The position numbers and the translations under genes are program-made. 64,000 nt of DNA from Pirellula sp. SH-Sr6A (GTDB lineage Bacteria; Planctomycetota; Planctomycetia; Pirellulales; Pirellulaceae), in the NCBI RefSeq assembly GCF_001610875.1, contig NZ_CP011272.1, positions 1 to 64,000 of the forward strand. Direction: 5' to 3'. Positions 27,496-35,869 of the stretch are shown piece by piece (within the stretch, counting starts at the first letter, position 1; every line of letters starts with the position of its first letter). The notes beneath the pieces are model-generated. The model did not search any database. It had not been told where the DNA came from and saw nothing but the letters and a program-made list of their open reading frames with translations.

Positions 27496-27954
27496 TTAGT
27501 TTCGAGCTTTCTCTTGTTGGTCTTTTTCTTCGAGCCACATTTCATGGAATCGAAATAGCTCTGCTCGAGCCCTACCTTCTGCGTCCGGCTCGCCCCCCTT
27601 TCTCCCACTAATCCTCAGCACATTGATTCTTTGCCATGTTTTAAGGCTATCGATAAAGGCATCCTGAATTGCATCCAGTCGTTCCGTCTTTTCCTTGCTT
27701 GCATCTAACTGAGCCTCAAGCAATTCTCGTCGAGTTGCAAGCAGGATTCCGATGTCGAGAAGACCTCCCTCATGCCGTTGTCTCACAGGGAGAACCGCCT
27801 CCTTTAATGCTGCAATCTGGGTGTATTGGATCGAATTGAGATCTTGAGAATCTCCAAACTCTGCGGGAAGTGGACCTCCGCCAGCGTCATTCGGCGTTTG
27901 ATCTTGAGCAACGACTGTGATGCACAGAAGCAAATACAGTGTCAGAGTTCTCAT
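27496..27954 (-). CDS. Secreted single-repeat paralogue of the neighbouring helical protein
   Basis: 152 residues from the ATG at 27954, supported by AGGAG seven bases before it and by a signal peptide (MRTLTLYLLLCITVVAQ). The mature part holds one copy of the helical module of the 26,231-27,355 gene: EGGLLDIGILLATRRELLEA, DSLKTWQRINVL, GRKGGEPDAEGRARAELFRF and MWLEEK. Both genes lie in tandem on the minus strand with 140 bases between them. Function unknown; a role at the cell envelope is suggested only by the signal peptide. Confidence 0.65.
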   Translation of the reverse strand: MRTLTLYLLLCITVVAQDQTPNDAGGGPLPAEFGDSQDLNSIQYTQIAALKEAVLPVRQRHEGGLLDIGILLATRRELLEAQLDASKEKTERLDAIQDAFIDSLKTWQRINVLRISGRKGGEPDAEGRARAELFRFHEMWLEEKDQQEKARN

Positions 27955-28410
27955 TTCTTCTCTCCTATTACTCTGCAGTCGAACCTTTGATGGGAGGGCA
28001 CCGGGGGTGGCAGCAGAGACGCCGATCCGATATAAGCCCGCCACGATCACCCTAACCAGCTTAACGCTTTTAACACAGGTAGGTGTCAGTCAACGCCTTG
28101 AATTCCTCTTCCGGAGCTAGAAGGTTCCGCGAAATTTCACATTACTTTCCAGAAATTTGTCGTTAACTAGGAAAAGGACCAGATTCAATACCCCTGGCCC
28201 GTCAGGTTTTGAGGCGAACGCAAAAGTAAGAGTTGGGATGCTTCGCAGTCAGCGCGCTCGAGAGCACTCAATATCCAAATCGCCTCCACTTGAGCTAAAC
28301 AAGACCACCTGGGACAGACCATAGACGTGCTGGTTCAAATAGGGACTATGGTGCAACGCGGTCCCGATCGACGATACAAAGATGCCTGCCATTGCCATTT
28401 CGCGAAGCGA
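27955..28410. other. Intergenic region, nothing recognised
   Basis: About 456 bases between the secreted repeat protein and the STRFY-repeat gene. The first part must carry the promoter of the secreted protein. No RNA gene, repeat family or protein remnant was recognised. Confidence 0.4.
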
Positions 28411-28671
28411 TCAACTCTTCGGGCGTTTGGTTCCGAGCGACCTGCCAGAGGAATCGTAGTAGCGGGTTGAACCGCTGCTGGCTTTCTCCGCTTTTCCCTG
28501 GTACGCTCCGGAAGCACTGTAAAATCGCGTGGACGTCCCCGAGGTTCTGCTTGTTCCGATACTTCGACCCGATTTGTCGTAGAACCGTGTGAGATCGCCG
28601 CTCGTTGTCGATCGCTCGATGATGCTACCGCTGCTGCTGTAGAAGCGAGTCGAACCTTTTCGACTTTCCAC
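28411..28671 (-). CDS. Small tandem-repeat protein (TRFYxxSG repeats)
   Basis: 86 residues from a GTG at 28671, almost wholly made of a repeat of about 20 residues: STRFYSSSGSIIER, LTRFYDKSGRSIGT, STRFYSASGAYQGK and STRYYDSSGRSLGT. A fifth copy (ARVYDASGRSTGR) lies upstream of the start in the same frame, after an in-frame stop, so the gene may have lost its true start. Repeats with a YDxSGR core occur in small bacterial proteins of unknown function. The start region overlaps, on the other strand, the open frame leading into the AbiEi remnant. Confidence 0.55.
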   Translation of the reverse strand: MESRKGSTRFYSSSGSIIERSTTSGDLTRFYDKSGRSIGTSRTSGTSTRFYSASGAYQGKAEKASSGSTRYYDSSGRSLGTKRPKS

Positions 28672-28776
28672 ACGGCCGGTCGATCGTCCCGACGCGTCAT
28701 ATACTCTCGCAGAGCCATTACCGGTGAGTCCTCAGCGACACGCTATTGCGCGATCGCTCAAGGCGGACCAATAAAG

Positions 28777-29028
28777 GTGGCAGTTAGCGACTTGAAGGTG
28801 GCTGAATCGCTACTTTCGTTGACTCCTGAGACCGTCCCCAGTTTCGCGGATATCGTACTGATCGAAACGCAAGACGCTGCAGCGTTCTTTGCCAACGAGC
28901 AAGACGAAGATGGGGTTCGCTATGCCAGTAGAATCCAGACTTGGATTGAGCTTAACTCTGGCGATGCTCGCCAGCGTGAAACCGCGCAGGATCTGTATCC
29001 GTCCATCATCAAAGCATCGAAGACGTAG
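28777..29028 (+). pseudogene. Truncated AbiEi-type antitoxin (C-terminal part)
   Basis: 83 residues from a GTG, too short for an AbiEi antitoxin, which normally has an N-terminal winged-helix domain and about 200-300 residues. The end RIQTWIELNSGDARQRE fits the conserved AbiEi C terminus (QTYLDL...GxE). In the same frame an AbiEi-like sequence (AITGESSATRYCAIAQGG) continues upstream to about 28,700 without a start codon. The N-terminal half is missing. It ends one base into the GTG of the toxin gene, the usual AbiE overlap. Confidence 0.55.
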
Positions 29029-29915
29029 TGGGAATCATGGATGATCTTTTGTGGCCACACTTTCAGCCGCTTTGGAAAGATCTCGTTGTTACTTCTTCAA
29101 CCAGCATCCTCGTCGCTGGCGGATACGGTCTATTCCTCAAGCAGCGCTCGCTATCAAGCTCCGCAAGTTTGCCCACCGTGGTACCGATTCCAAACTGGCT
29201 GGACACAACACCACGCGTTACTAAAGACGTGGACCTGGTTCTCGGACTCGATCTGATCAAGGATGCGAGCCATCAGAAGTCTGTCGTCTCTGCCCTGAAG
29301 CAGAATGGCTTCGACGCCAGCGATCGCGAGTCTGAACAACGTTGGAAGTTTCTCAAACGACTTGCAGAGGATCAGTTGATCGTTGTCGAGATGCACGCTC
29401 AACGACCTGATGCTAGCGTGGATGGTATCACTGCGACGGACAAACGCGACAAGCACAAGCCATCGCTGGGGGAACAAGGCGTTCACGGTCGGACCAATCC
29501 AGAAGCAATTGGATCCGAACTGCACCCATTCGAATTCTCATTAGACGGCGTCAACTTGGTCGTCCCGAACCCTGTCACTTGGAGTGTGATGAAGCTGACG
29601 GCGACCCGCGACCGTTGGGCCATATCGCAGGATCTAGCGAGGGATGAAGAATCGCGGGTGTTCAGTCGTTTGCAAGCCGCAAAACATGCTCACGATGTGT
29701 ATCGTGTCATCGCCATGATGACGATGGAAGAACGTGATCGTGCAAGTGAAGTAGTCGAGTCTCTAATCGAAACTGACGTTTTCGATGCAGCGAAGCGATG
29801 TTGGCAGAACGACTTTGCAGGCAACCCGATACCTGTTGTTCAAGAGCTTGAGCGGAAATGGCGCGAGGGCGATCAAGCAACAATTCGTGGAGTGCTCTCA
29901 GGCTGGTTCGGTTGA
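29028..29915 (+). CDS. Nucleotidyltransferase, AbiEii-like toxin
   Basis: 295 residues from a GTG overlapping the antitoxin stop by one base; an ATG at 29037 is an alternative. The nucleotidyltransferase motif is visible as VAGGYGLFLKQ followed, after an insertion, by TKDVDLVLGL (Gly-Gly ... Asp-x-Asp). The family transfers nucleotides to cellular targets and in AbiE systems stops growth during phage infection. The rest is helical with no clear damage. With the cognate antitoxin truncated, either the toxin is weak or silent, or another protein restrains it. Confidence 0.65.
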   Translation: MGIMDDLLWPHFQPLWKDLVVTSSTSILVAGGYGLFLKQRSLSSSASLPTVVPIPNWLDTTPRVTKDVDLVLGLDLIKDASHQKSVVSALKQNGFDASDRESEQRWKFLKRLAEDQLIVVEMHAQRPDASVDGITATDKRDKHKPSLGEQGVHGRTNPEAIGSELHPFEFSLDGVNLVVPNPVTWSVMKLTATRDRWAISQDLARDEESRVFSRLQAAKHAHDVYRVIAMMTMEERDRASEVVESLIETDVFDAAKRCWQNDFAGNPIPVVQELERKWREGDQATIRGVLSGWFG

Positions 29916-29977
29916 AAGACGTGGCTTGCTGAGCGTCTTACACCGATGGCACGAACGACTCGTCAAAAATTTCCAAT

Positions 29978-30217
29978 TCAATCTCCGTTATGTTCCGTTG
30001 CTCTGTTTCGTAACGTCAAGGCCTGGAGTTGTTTCTGATCGTATTGAGCGCGTGCTTCAGCAGCGGTTAGGCGGACAATCTTACCATCTTGCCAAGTCAC
30101 AATTTCGGTCCCGGTTCGTTCTGCTACTTCAATCGCCTGTCGCCCTGCATCGCGGCAAGCGGCAGCCACTTTCTCGTCCATCGACATGGTGTTGCGGTCT
30201 GGATTAGGTTGGATCAT
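29978..30217 (-). CDS. Small protein downstream of the Fic gene
   Basis: 79 residues; alternative starts are Met11 and Met13. The stretch AGRQAIEVAERTGTEIVTWQ followed by DGKIVRLTAAEA resembles small proteins that sit beside toxin genes and end in a helix. It lies 124 bases behind the Fic gene on the same strand and could be the third gene of an XRE-Fic unit. It was not identified further, and an antitoxin role is only a guess. Confidence 0.55.
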   Translation of the reverse strand: MIQPNPDRNTMSMDEKVAAACRDAGRQAIEVAERTGTEIVTWQDGKIVRLTAAEARAQYDQKQLQALTLRNRATEHNGD

Positions 30218-30755
30218 AGCTTACCTTCCTCAAAGGATCGAATGAACTGCCATACATCAAAGTCCCCGACCCACTCGCCCATGGCAGTTCTTTTGGAGTC
30301 ATGTTTTTGTCCGTTCGAGTCCGGTACAAGCAGAGAGTGCTTTACTCGCTGAACTTTTTATGAAGATCTACGAGTGGTCCGTAGTTTCTCATATCAGCTT
30401 GCTTCATAGCAGCAATGTACTCACCTCGAATCGGGCTTTCCGTGTTGCGGAGGTCGGTGGCAGGCCAGATGGTCACCGGTTGGCCGTGTTGCATCAACCA
30501 GATATTCGCGAGGAGTCTCGCCCAGCGACCGTTGCCATCCTCAAACGGATGAACCCAAACTGCGCGATGATGGAACTCGGCAGCAGTCGCGATGACGAGA
30601 TCGCCGGATTCGTTATGACGCGTCTCCGCTTCGATTGCAATGACGCCGAGTTCAGCGGCAACGATGCTAGGGCTCACGCCAATGTTCTTTTGGGTGGTTC
30701 GGAATTGACCCGCCCAACTCCAAATCGACCCTAGCATTTCTCGATGCAGATCTAG

Positions 30756-32636
30756 TCCTCGATCAAGCGAAGCTTGGTTGAGTTCGTTTGAGATTTTCGT
30801 AAAAAAACCTGAAACCTCCCGGTGTTTTTGCGGTTTAACGAAGTAACAACAAATCGATTAAGCCACACACACGGAGGGTTTCAGGTGAAGTCAAGTTTCG
30901 CAAAACGTATCGGTGCACGCAAGAAGCAAATCCTGAAAAGGCTCGCAGTAGCAAGGGAGAATCGCTTCTCTCGTGGTATCTCGAATCCGAATCCCGTTCT
31001 CGCTACCAACTCTGTCAAATACGAACTTGCTGATCGCACCCATGCCATCAGCTACGCTGGTGTCTCCGCCATGCTCAAGCTCGCCGGGCATGTCGGATTG
31101 ACCGATGCCATCAATCATCGTGTCCAACTCTTAAAGTCACATGCTCCTTATCATGAATCCGACCACGTCCTCGCGATGGTTATGAATGTTCTATGCAACG
31201 GAACGAGGCTGGAGCATTTGGAGCGTCTTCGAAACGATTCGACATTCCTCGATGCGATCGGTGCCGATTCGATTCCTGATCCAACCACGGCAGGCGATTT
31301 CTGCCGTCGATTCCATCAATCCGACATCGACTCCCTGATGCAAGCTATTAACGAAGCCAGGATCAACGTATGGAGACAACAGGATGATGCGTTCTTTGAC
31401 CAAGCCCTTATCGATGTCGATGGCGTTATCGTGGCAACTACAGCCGAGTGCAAAGAAGGAATGGATATCTCGTACAAGGGGAGTTGGGGATACCACCCTT
31501 TGCTGGTCAGCTTAGCCAACACCAAAGAAGTACTTGCGATTGTGAATCGCAGCGGTTCGGTTCACAGCGCTCACAACGCGGCAGCCTACTTAGATAAGGC
31601 GATCTGCACTTGTATCGCTGGAGGCTTCCGGCGCATTCGAATGCGAGGGGACTGCAAGTTCTCGCAGACGGAGTATCTCGACGGATGGGACGCCCTGGGA
31701 GTACGCTTCCAGTTCGGTTATGAGGCGCGAGCGAATCTGAAGGAAATCGCAGACAACTTGGATGCGTCGGCATGGAAGAAACTCACCCGCGCCTTGCCAA
31801 AAAACAAGACCAATGAAACTCGTACCAAACCCACCAATGTCAAACGCCAAATCATTCGGGAACGCAATTACGTCCATCTGGAGTTACTACATGAGGAAGT
31901 GGCCGAGTTCGAATACCAACCCAACGCCTGCGAGAAAACGTATCGAATGGTGGTTGTTCGGAAGAACGTCTCCAAAGAGCAGGGCGATGTTCGGCTCATC
32001 GACGAGATCCGCTACTTCTTTTACATCAGCAACGACATGCCCTCGGTATCGAGCGAGGACATTGTTTTTGGCTGCAATGACCGATGCGACCAAGAAAATT
32101 TGATAGCACAACTCTCCGGTGGAGTTCGATCGCTGTGCGCTCCGGTGGACAATTTGGAAAGCAACTGGGCGTATATGGTGATAACGAGTATTGCGTGGAA
32201 CCTAAAATCCTGGTCTGCACTACTGACCCCCGTGGTGACTGGTCAAGAGCAAGAACATCAAGCAGAAAAGAAACGGCTCCTAACAATGGAATTTAAAACG
32301 TTTCTGTCCGTGTTCATTCATGTGCCATGCCAAATTCTACGACATGCCAGGAAAACGATTCATCGGCTCCTGAACTGGACGGACTACACATCAGCATTCT
32401 TCCGATTGTGTGCTGTGCTCAATCTGTAGCATCGAATCGCTAGCACGGAAACGAGCTAGCAAGAAGAGCTTGGGGCATCGTAAGTCCAAAGCGAACCGTA
32501 ACCGCAACGCCTAACCCAGATAAAATAAAACAATGGAGAGCAAGCAATTGAAAAAAAGCGACCAGCACTGCTGGCTCGGTGACCGCTGCGCAGCGAAAAT
32601 CAAGCTAAGACGAACAAGCGTTCGCTTGTTTGAGGC
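30756..32636 (+). mobile_element. IS1380-like insertion sequence with CTAG target duplication
   Basis: 1,881-bp element. CTAG stands on both sides (30752-30755 and 32637-32640), and the ends are imperfect inverted repeats: left TCCTCGATCAAGCGAA, right (inverted) GCCTCAAACAAGCGAA, with similarity extending some 40 bases inward. It carries one transposase gene on the plus strand, opposite to the interrupted Fic gene. The clean duplication and the restorable host frame suggest a recent insertion. Confidence 0.88.
30885..32429 (+). CDS. IS1380-family transposase
   Basis: 514 residues from the GTG at 30885, chosen for the GGAGG stretch seven bases upstream; the longer frame from 30822 adds 21 unconvincing residues. 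The IS1380 pattern is clear: DPTTAGDFCRRF, the Asp of IDVDGVIVATTAECKEGMD, YKGSWGYHPLLVSLA, RMRGDCKFSQ, and a C-terminal part with NLESNWAYMVI. No frameshift or stop was seen. An inverted pair of short repeats (CCTGAAACC at 30,809 and GGTTTCAGG at 30,876) brackets the leader and could form a hairpin over the ribosome-binding site. Confidence 0.92.
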   Translation: MKSSFAKRIGARKKQILKRLAVARENRFSRGISNPNPVLATNSVKYELADRTHAISYAGVSAMLKLAGHVGLTDAINHRVQLLKSHAPYHESDHVLAMVMNVLCNGTRLEHLERLRNDSTFLDAIGADSIPDPTTAGDFCRRFHQSDIDSLMQAINEARINVWRQQDDAFFDQALIDVDGVIVATTAECKEGMDISYKGSWGYHPLLVSLANTKEVLAIVNRSGSVHSAHNAAAYLDKAICTCIAGGFRRIRMRGDCKFSQTEYLDGWDALGVRFQFGYEARANLKEIADNLDASAWKKLTRALPKNKTNETRTKPTNVKRQIIRERNYVHLELLHEEVAEFEYQPNACEKTYRMVVVRKNVSKEQGDVRLIDEIRYFFYISNDMPSVSSEDIVFGCNDRCDQENLIAQLSGGVRSLCAPVDNLESNWAYMVITSIAWNLKSWSALLTPVVTGQEQEHQAEKKRLLTMEFKTFLSVFIHVPCQILRHARKTIHRLLNWTDYTSAFFRLCAVLNL

Positions 32637-32857
32637 CTAGTAGCCAACTAAAGGTAAATGGAGCTAGCTTGTGGCTTGGTTTGTTTAGCAAGTACTTCTC
32701 GGTCACTCGCAGGATCGATTCGAACTCAGCATCATTGAGTTGGCGACGCGTTTTGATCGATCTTACTCTCAACCCCGATCCATCAAAGGGTGTGTCGTCA
32801 TCTTTGCCTGTTGAACCAAATGGATTCACGGGGAAAGTTGTTCCAATACGTCAAGAG

Positions 32858-33235
32858 TTAGGAAGCCCAAAGCTTTCGCCTGGACGATGCGATCCTCGCC
32901 TTGGTCACATTCAAATACTGCTCTGCTGACTTTGCGGTGACGGCCTGCGACTCCAAGGCGACGTTTCCCTGCGTAAGTGCGATTAACCGCCGAGCCTTTT
33001 GCGTGGCTACCGAATCCTTGAACTCCTCCGCTGGAATCGCTACGAAATCCAGTGTCATTCCGAGCGCTGAGAGAATGGCCTGGAGGTTAGAGACCGAGTA
33101 ATGCTCGTCCTTTCCAGCGAGAATCCGAATCACTGTTGCCCGTGATACACCACTGCGCCGTGCAAGGTCGGAAACCGAAATATCGAGTTCTTTGACCCGG
33201 CTTTGAAGTAACGTCGAAATCGACATAGCTGACAA
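32858..33235 (-). CDS. XRE-family helix-turn-helix regulator (antitoxin-like)
   Basis: 125 residues; Met4 is an alternative start. The HTH reads SVSDLARRSGVSRATVIRIL, followed by SVSNLQAILSALGMTLDF, as in HigA/XRE antitoxins and 'mobile mystery protein A'. The C-terminal half is helical. It is the first gene of a unit with Fic 28 bases downstream, so it probably binds its own promoter and once restrained the Fic protein. Now that Fic is broken, its remaining role is unclear. Confidence 0.85.
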   Translation of the reverse strand: MSAMSISTLLQSRVKELDISVSDLARRSGVSRATVIRILAGKDEHYSVSNLQAILSALGMTLDFVAIPAEEFKDSVATQKARRLIALTQGNVALESQAVTAKSAEQYLNVTKARIASSRRKLWAS

Positions 33236-33474
33236 TCCAAAGGGACTTGTTCATGACCGGCGGCAAGAAGAAGAAACGGCTTATGTATTGTTGCACATAT
33301 GAAACAAAAAGCAAGCCAGTTCATAGGCGATACTTTCGTGGCGTTGTTCACAAGGCGTTTGGCGAAAACGATTTACGTCAATTTGTTCCGTCTCGCGAGC
33401 GGTTTTGGGGAGAGTGCGGTTCACTCAACTGCTCTGATAGGTTGGGAAAATGACCGCAGTAGGTTATTCGATTT

Positions 33475-33514
33475 AGCTGGTGTTTAGCACCCTACGCAAA
33501 TCACCAGCTTTTTT
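33475..33514 (+). terminator. Intrinsic terminator without an obvious gene
   Basis: AGCTGGTG at 33475-33482 pairs with CACCAGCT at 33502-33509, and the stem is followed by six T bases, all for plus-strand transcription. The only gene nearby (XRE) runs the other way. A plus-strand transcript from 33,240-33,470 is implied, or a lost gene. Confidence 0.6.
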
Positions 33515-33540
33515 CGTATTCCCAGCGAATTTGCCCACTC

Positions 33541-33584
33541 TCTCCCTTCGCCCCGCTTCGGGGAGAAGGGCCGAGGATGAGGGG
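33541..33584. repeat. REP-like palindrome
   Basis: A palindrome built on CCTTCGCCCCGCTTCGGGG followed by AGAAGGGCCGAGGATGAGGGG. Sequences of this type occur in many copies between genes of several bacterial genomes. One copy was seen here. Confidence 0.55.
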
Positions 33585-33738
33585 TTCTGAGTGCCCAAAC
33601 AGAGAGAAAATCTCTCAACCTCTCTGGGTTATGGGGTTTTGACCGCGGGGTAATCATCTGGTTGGATCACTAGAGTGGACCATTTCACTGCTAGTCTGGC
33701 TCACTAAGAAGAACCCGGTTACGAAACAATTTTTGCCC

Positions 33739-33756
33739 GGTTATGGGGCGCGCGAC
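33739..33756. repeat. 18-bp direct repeat, left copy
   Basis: GGTTATGGGGCGCGCGAC. The same 18 bases recur at 38,915-38,932 in the same orientation. The two copies enclose the PQQ, kinase and sigma-factor genes. They may mark the ends of an inserted segment, but no inverted repeats or target duplications were seen. The rest of 33,236-33,827 holds the terminator and REP copy listed separately. Confidence 0.7.
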
Positions 33757-33827
33757 GTCAAATCTGCATCGGTTACAGCCACATTGAAAAACCGGATTTA
33801 CAAGTCGGCTCATCTCGCCAACACAGA

Positions 33828-35732
33828 CTACTGCTTGGAGGCTTGCACGTCGTAGCAAAGCAACATCCCTTGGTCGCGAATGTAGAGCTTGCCGTTAGCA
33901 ATGATCGGGTGCGCCCAAGCTGGCACGTTGGTGCGATCAGGTTGCTCGAATCGCGCGAGTTCCTTGTAGCCTTCTTTCGATGGTTCAATCAGTACAATCG
34001 GCCCTTCCTCACTTCGAAGGTAAAGCCTGCCATCAGCATAAAGCAAAGCTCCTTTCGGACCTTTTCGATCTCGCCACAGGATCTTGCCTGTTTGGAAGTC
34101 GATACATGTCATTATCCCACCACCGTTTCCACCATTAGCACCGTAAAGTGCTCCATCAATAACGATCATTCCTCCGTGGTGATTCTGCATACTGGTCGTG
34201 AAGTAGACTTCTTCTGCTTCGAACTTACCGTCGCTGGTTTTCTTTAACTTCACCGCGCCGCCGCCTGCTCCATACGCGGAGGCTGCGAAGACGAGGCCGT
34301 CTTGATAAATCGGGGTCGAGCAGTTGATGCCCATCCCGTTCGATGGCTTGTTATATTGCCAAAGTATCTCACCGGTATCCGCCGATACGCCCACCACTGC
34401 GCTGGAGGTCATCTGCACGTATTGTCGAGATCCTTCATGATCGATGGCAATAATGGATGAGTACGCCGCTCCTGCACGGCCTCCACCGCCGAAGCCACCT
34501 CGCCGGCCGCCACCCCCAGCATTTCCAGGGGGGCCGAATCCTCTACCTGCCATGCCAAAGGTGCCTGGATTTACCTGTCCGCCAACAAACCCTTGGTCGG
34601 GGCTCCAGACCTGCTTCTTGGAATCGGTGAAAGGTTCAGAGGCTCCGGCGTTGATGCGAATTGGCTTCAGGTCCTTGTTGCTCGAGTCTTGTGGAAGTAT
34701 CTCGATCGCTTTGATCGCTGGATTTTCAACTTGTTGCTTGAAAGTAATCTTCAACTCGCCATCTGTGACTTCAACTGGAACCGATTCAACATATGCCTTT
34801 CGAAGTCCTCCAGCTTTTTGAAATGGGTCAAAGTCTTTGAACTCCTTGCCTTGGACCGTAAATGTGAAAACTCTTTGCCCGGTTGTAGTGATACCTTGAT
34901 AGGTTTCCGCAAAGTGTAGGTTCACTTGGTATTTGCCGTTGGGTAGCTTCTGATTGAAGCCAGTCATCCCCCAGTGCTCGCTGACATACAGCGTTGAATC
35001 TTCGGTACCGGTAACCACGGCCGCTTGTGGTGCATTGCCACTTTGTGGCTGACCGCCTCGCGGACCTCGCTCACCTTCGTTGGGACGGCTTGCAGTAGCA
35101 GCGGGTGCATTTGGCGTTGTAATCGCAGCGGCAGTTGTTTTCCAAATCACCTCGCCGCTGTTTTTGTTCAGTGCTACGAGCATTGCGCTGGAGGCGCCCG
35201 GCGTACAAATCACCTTGTCGCCATCGATAAGTGGCGATTCGCGAAAGTTCCACATGGGTGCGGTTCCACCAAAGTCCTCTTTGAGGCTCTTCTTCCAAAG
35301 AACTTTTCCCTCGTTAGCATCGAGGCAAGCAATCCGACCACTCATTCCAATTACATAGATACGGTTGCCATCGACGGTTGGCGTTCCTCCGGGACCTTCT
35401 TTCGATTGGGGTACATCTTGAGGCTGGGCATCACCAAGCGAGCTTGCCCAAAGCTCCTTGCCGTCGACTTCGGATAAAGCCCATACGATTTCTTGGCCGT
35501 CACGATTGCTAAGCCCGTAGATTTTTCCTCCAGCCACTGCAGGCGCACTGTCACCGCCACCGAGACCCTCGATTCGCCAAGCCAATCGAGGTCCACCCTC
35601 AGGCCATGTCTTAAGTAAGCCGGTTTCACTCGAGACAGCGTTACGATTTGGTCCCTGCCATTGCGGCCAATCTTCAGCACAGGCAACTTGGCTCGACAGC
35701 AAGAGTGCCAGGTAACATGTGATTCGCCGCAT
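33828..35732 (-). CDS. Secreted PQQ-type beta-propeller with an inserted malectin-like domain
   Basis: 634 residues from the ATG at 35732, which starts a signal peptide ([19 protein letters not shown]). Propeller repeats of the type GKxLWKxxL occur before and after a middle insert: [14 protein letters not shown] near the start, [25 protein letters not shown] and [13 protein letters not shown]. The insert (about 235-355) reads [25 protein letters not shown] and GELKITF, as in malectin carbohydrate-binding domains. A glycine/arginine-rich linker follows (GFGGGGRAG). It is probably periplasmic and binds glycans or proteins; PQQ-ligand residues were not identified. It lies 137 bases behind the kinase gene. 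Confidence 0.82.
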   Translation of the reverse strand: MRRITCYLALLLSSQVACAEDWPQWQGPNRNAVSSETGLLKTWPEGGPRLAWRIEGLGGGDSAPAVAGGKIYGLSNRDGQEIVWALSEVDGKELWASSLGDAQPQDVPQSKEGPGGTPTVDGNRIYVIGMSGRIACLDANEGKVLWKKSLKEDFGGTAPMWNFRESPLIDGDKVICTPGASSAMLVALNKNSGEVIWKTTAAAITTPNAPAATASRPNEGERGPRGGQPQSGNAPQAAVVTGTEDSTLYVSEHWGMTGFNQKLPNGKYQVNLHFAETYQGITTTGQRVFTFTVQGKEFKDFDPFQKAGGLRKAYVESVPVEVTDGELKITFKQQVENPAIKAIEILPQDSSNKDLKPIRINAGASEPFTDSKKQVWSPDQGFVGGQVNPGTFGMAGRGFGPPGNAGGGGRRGGFGGGGRAGAAYSSIIAIDHEGSRQYVQMTSSAVVGVSADTGEILWQYNKPSNGMGINCSTPIYQDGLVFAASAYGAGGGAVKLKKTSDGKFEAEEVYFTTSMQNHHGGMIVIDGALYGANGGNGGGIMTCIDFQTGKILWRDRKGPKGALLYADGRLYLRSEEGPIVLIEPSKEGYKELARFEQPDRTNVPAWAHPIIANGKLYIRDQGMLLCYDVQASKQ

Positions 35733-35869
35733 AGCATTTGCCTCAGGGGTATTGGGATTGGGTGAAGCAGCCAGTCGCGTGCTTGGACTGGTCGGGATGC
35801 CTCTAGAAAAGTAATGCGAGATCGCTGAAGCAGCGGGGCCAAAGAATCTGCACAAACTTTTTAAATACT

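Larger units (their letters stand above)
30342..32829 (-). pseudogene. Fic (AMP-transferase) gene split by an IS1380-like element
   Basis: Two pieces of one gene on the minus strand. The N-terminal piece runs from the ATG at 32829 to 32641 (63 codons, ending in LAPFTFSWL); the C-terminal piece runs from 30755 to 30342. Removing bases 30756-32636 and one CTAG copy joins them in frame as TFSWLLDLHREMLGSIWSWA. The rebuilt protein has 200 residues with an intact Fic active site VHPFEDGNGR. It resembles 'mobile mystery protein B'. Fic enzymes transfer AMP to proteins. It sits 28 bases behind an XRE gene. As it stands the gene cannot give a whole protein. Confidence 0.82.

Noticed and set aside
30342-32829. 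Two separate small genes on either side of the IS1380-like element
   Set aside because: The two frames join exactly into one Fic protein after removal of the element and one CTAG copy, so they are one interrupted gene.
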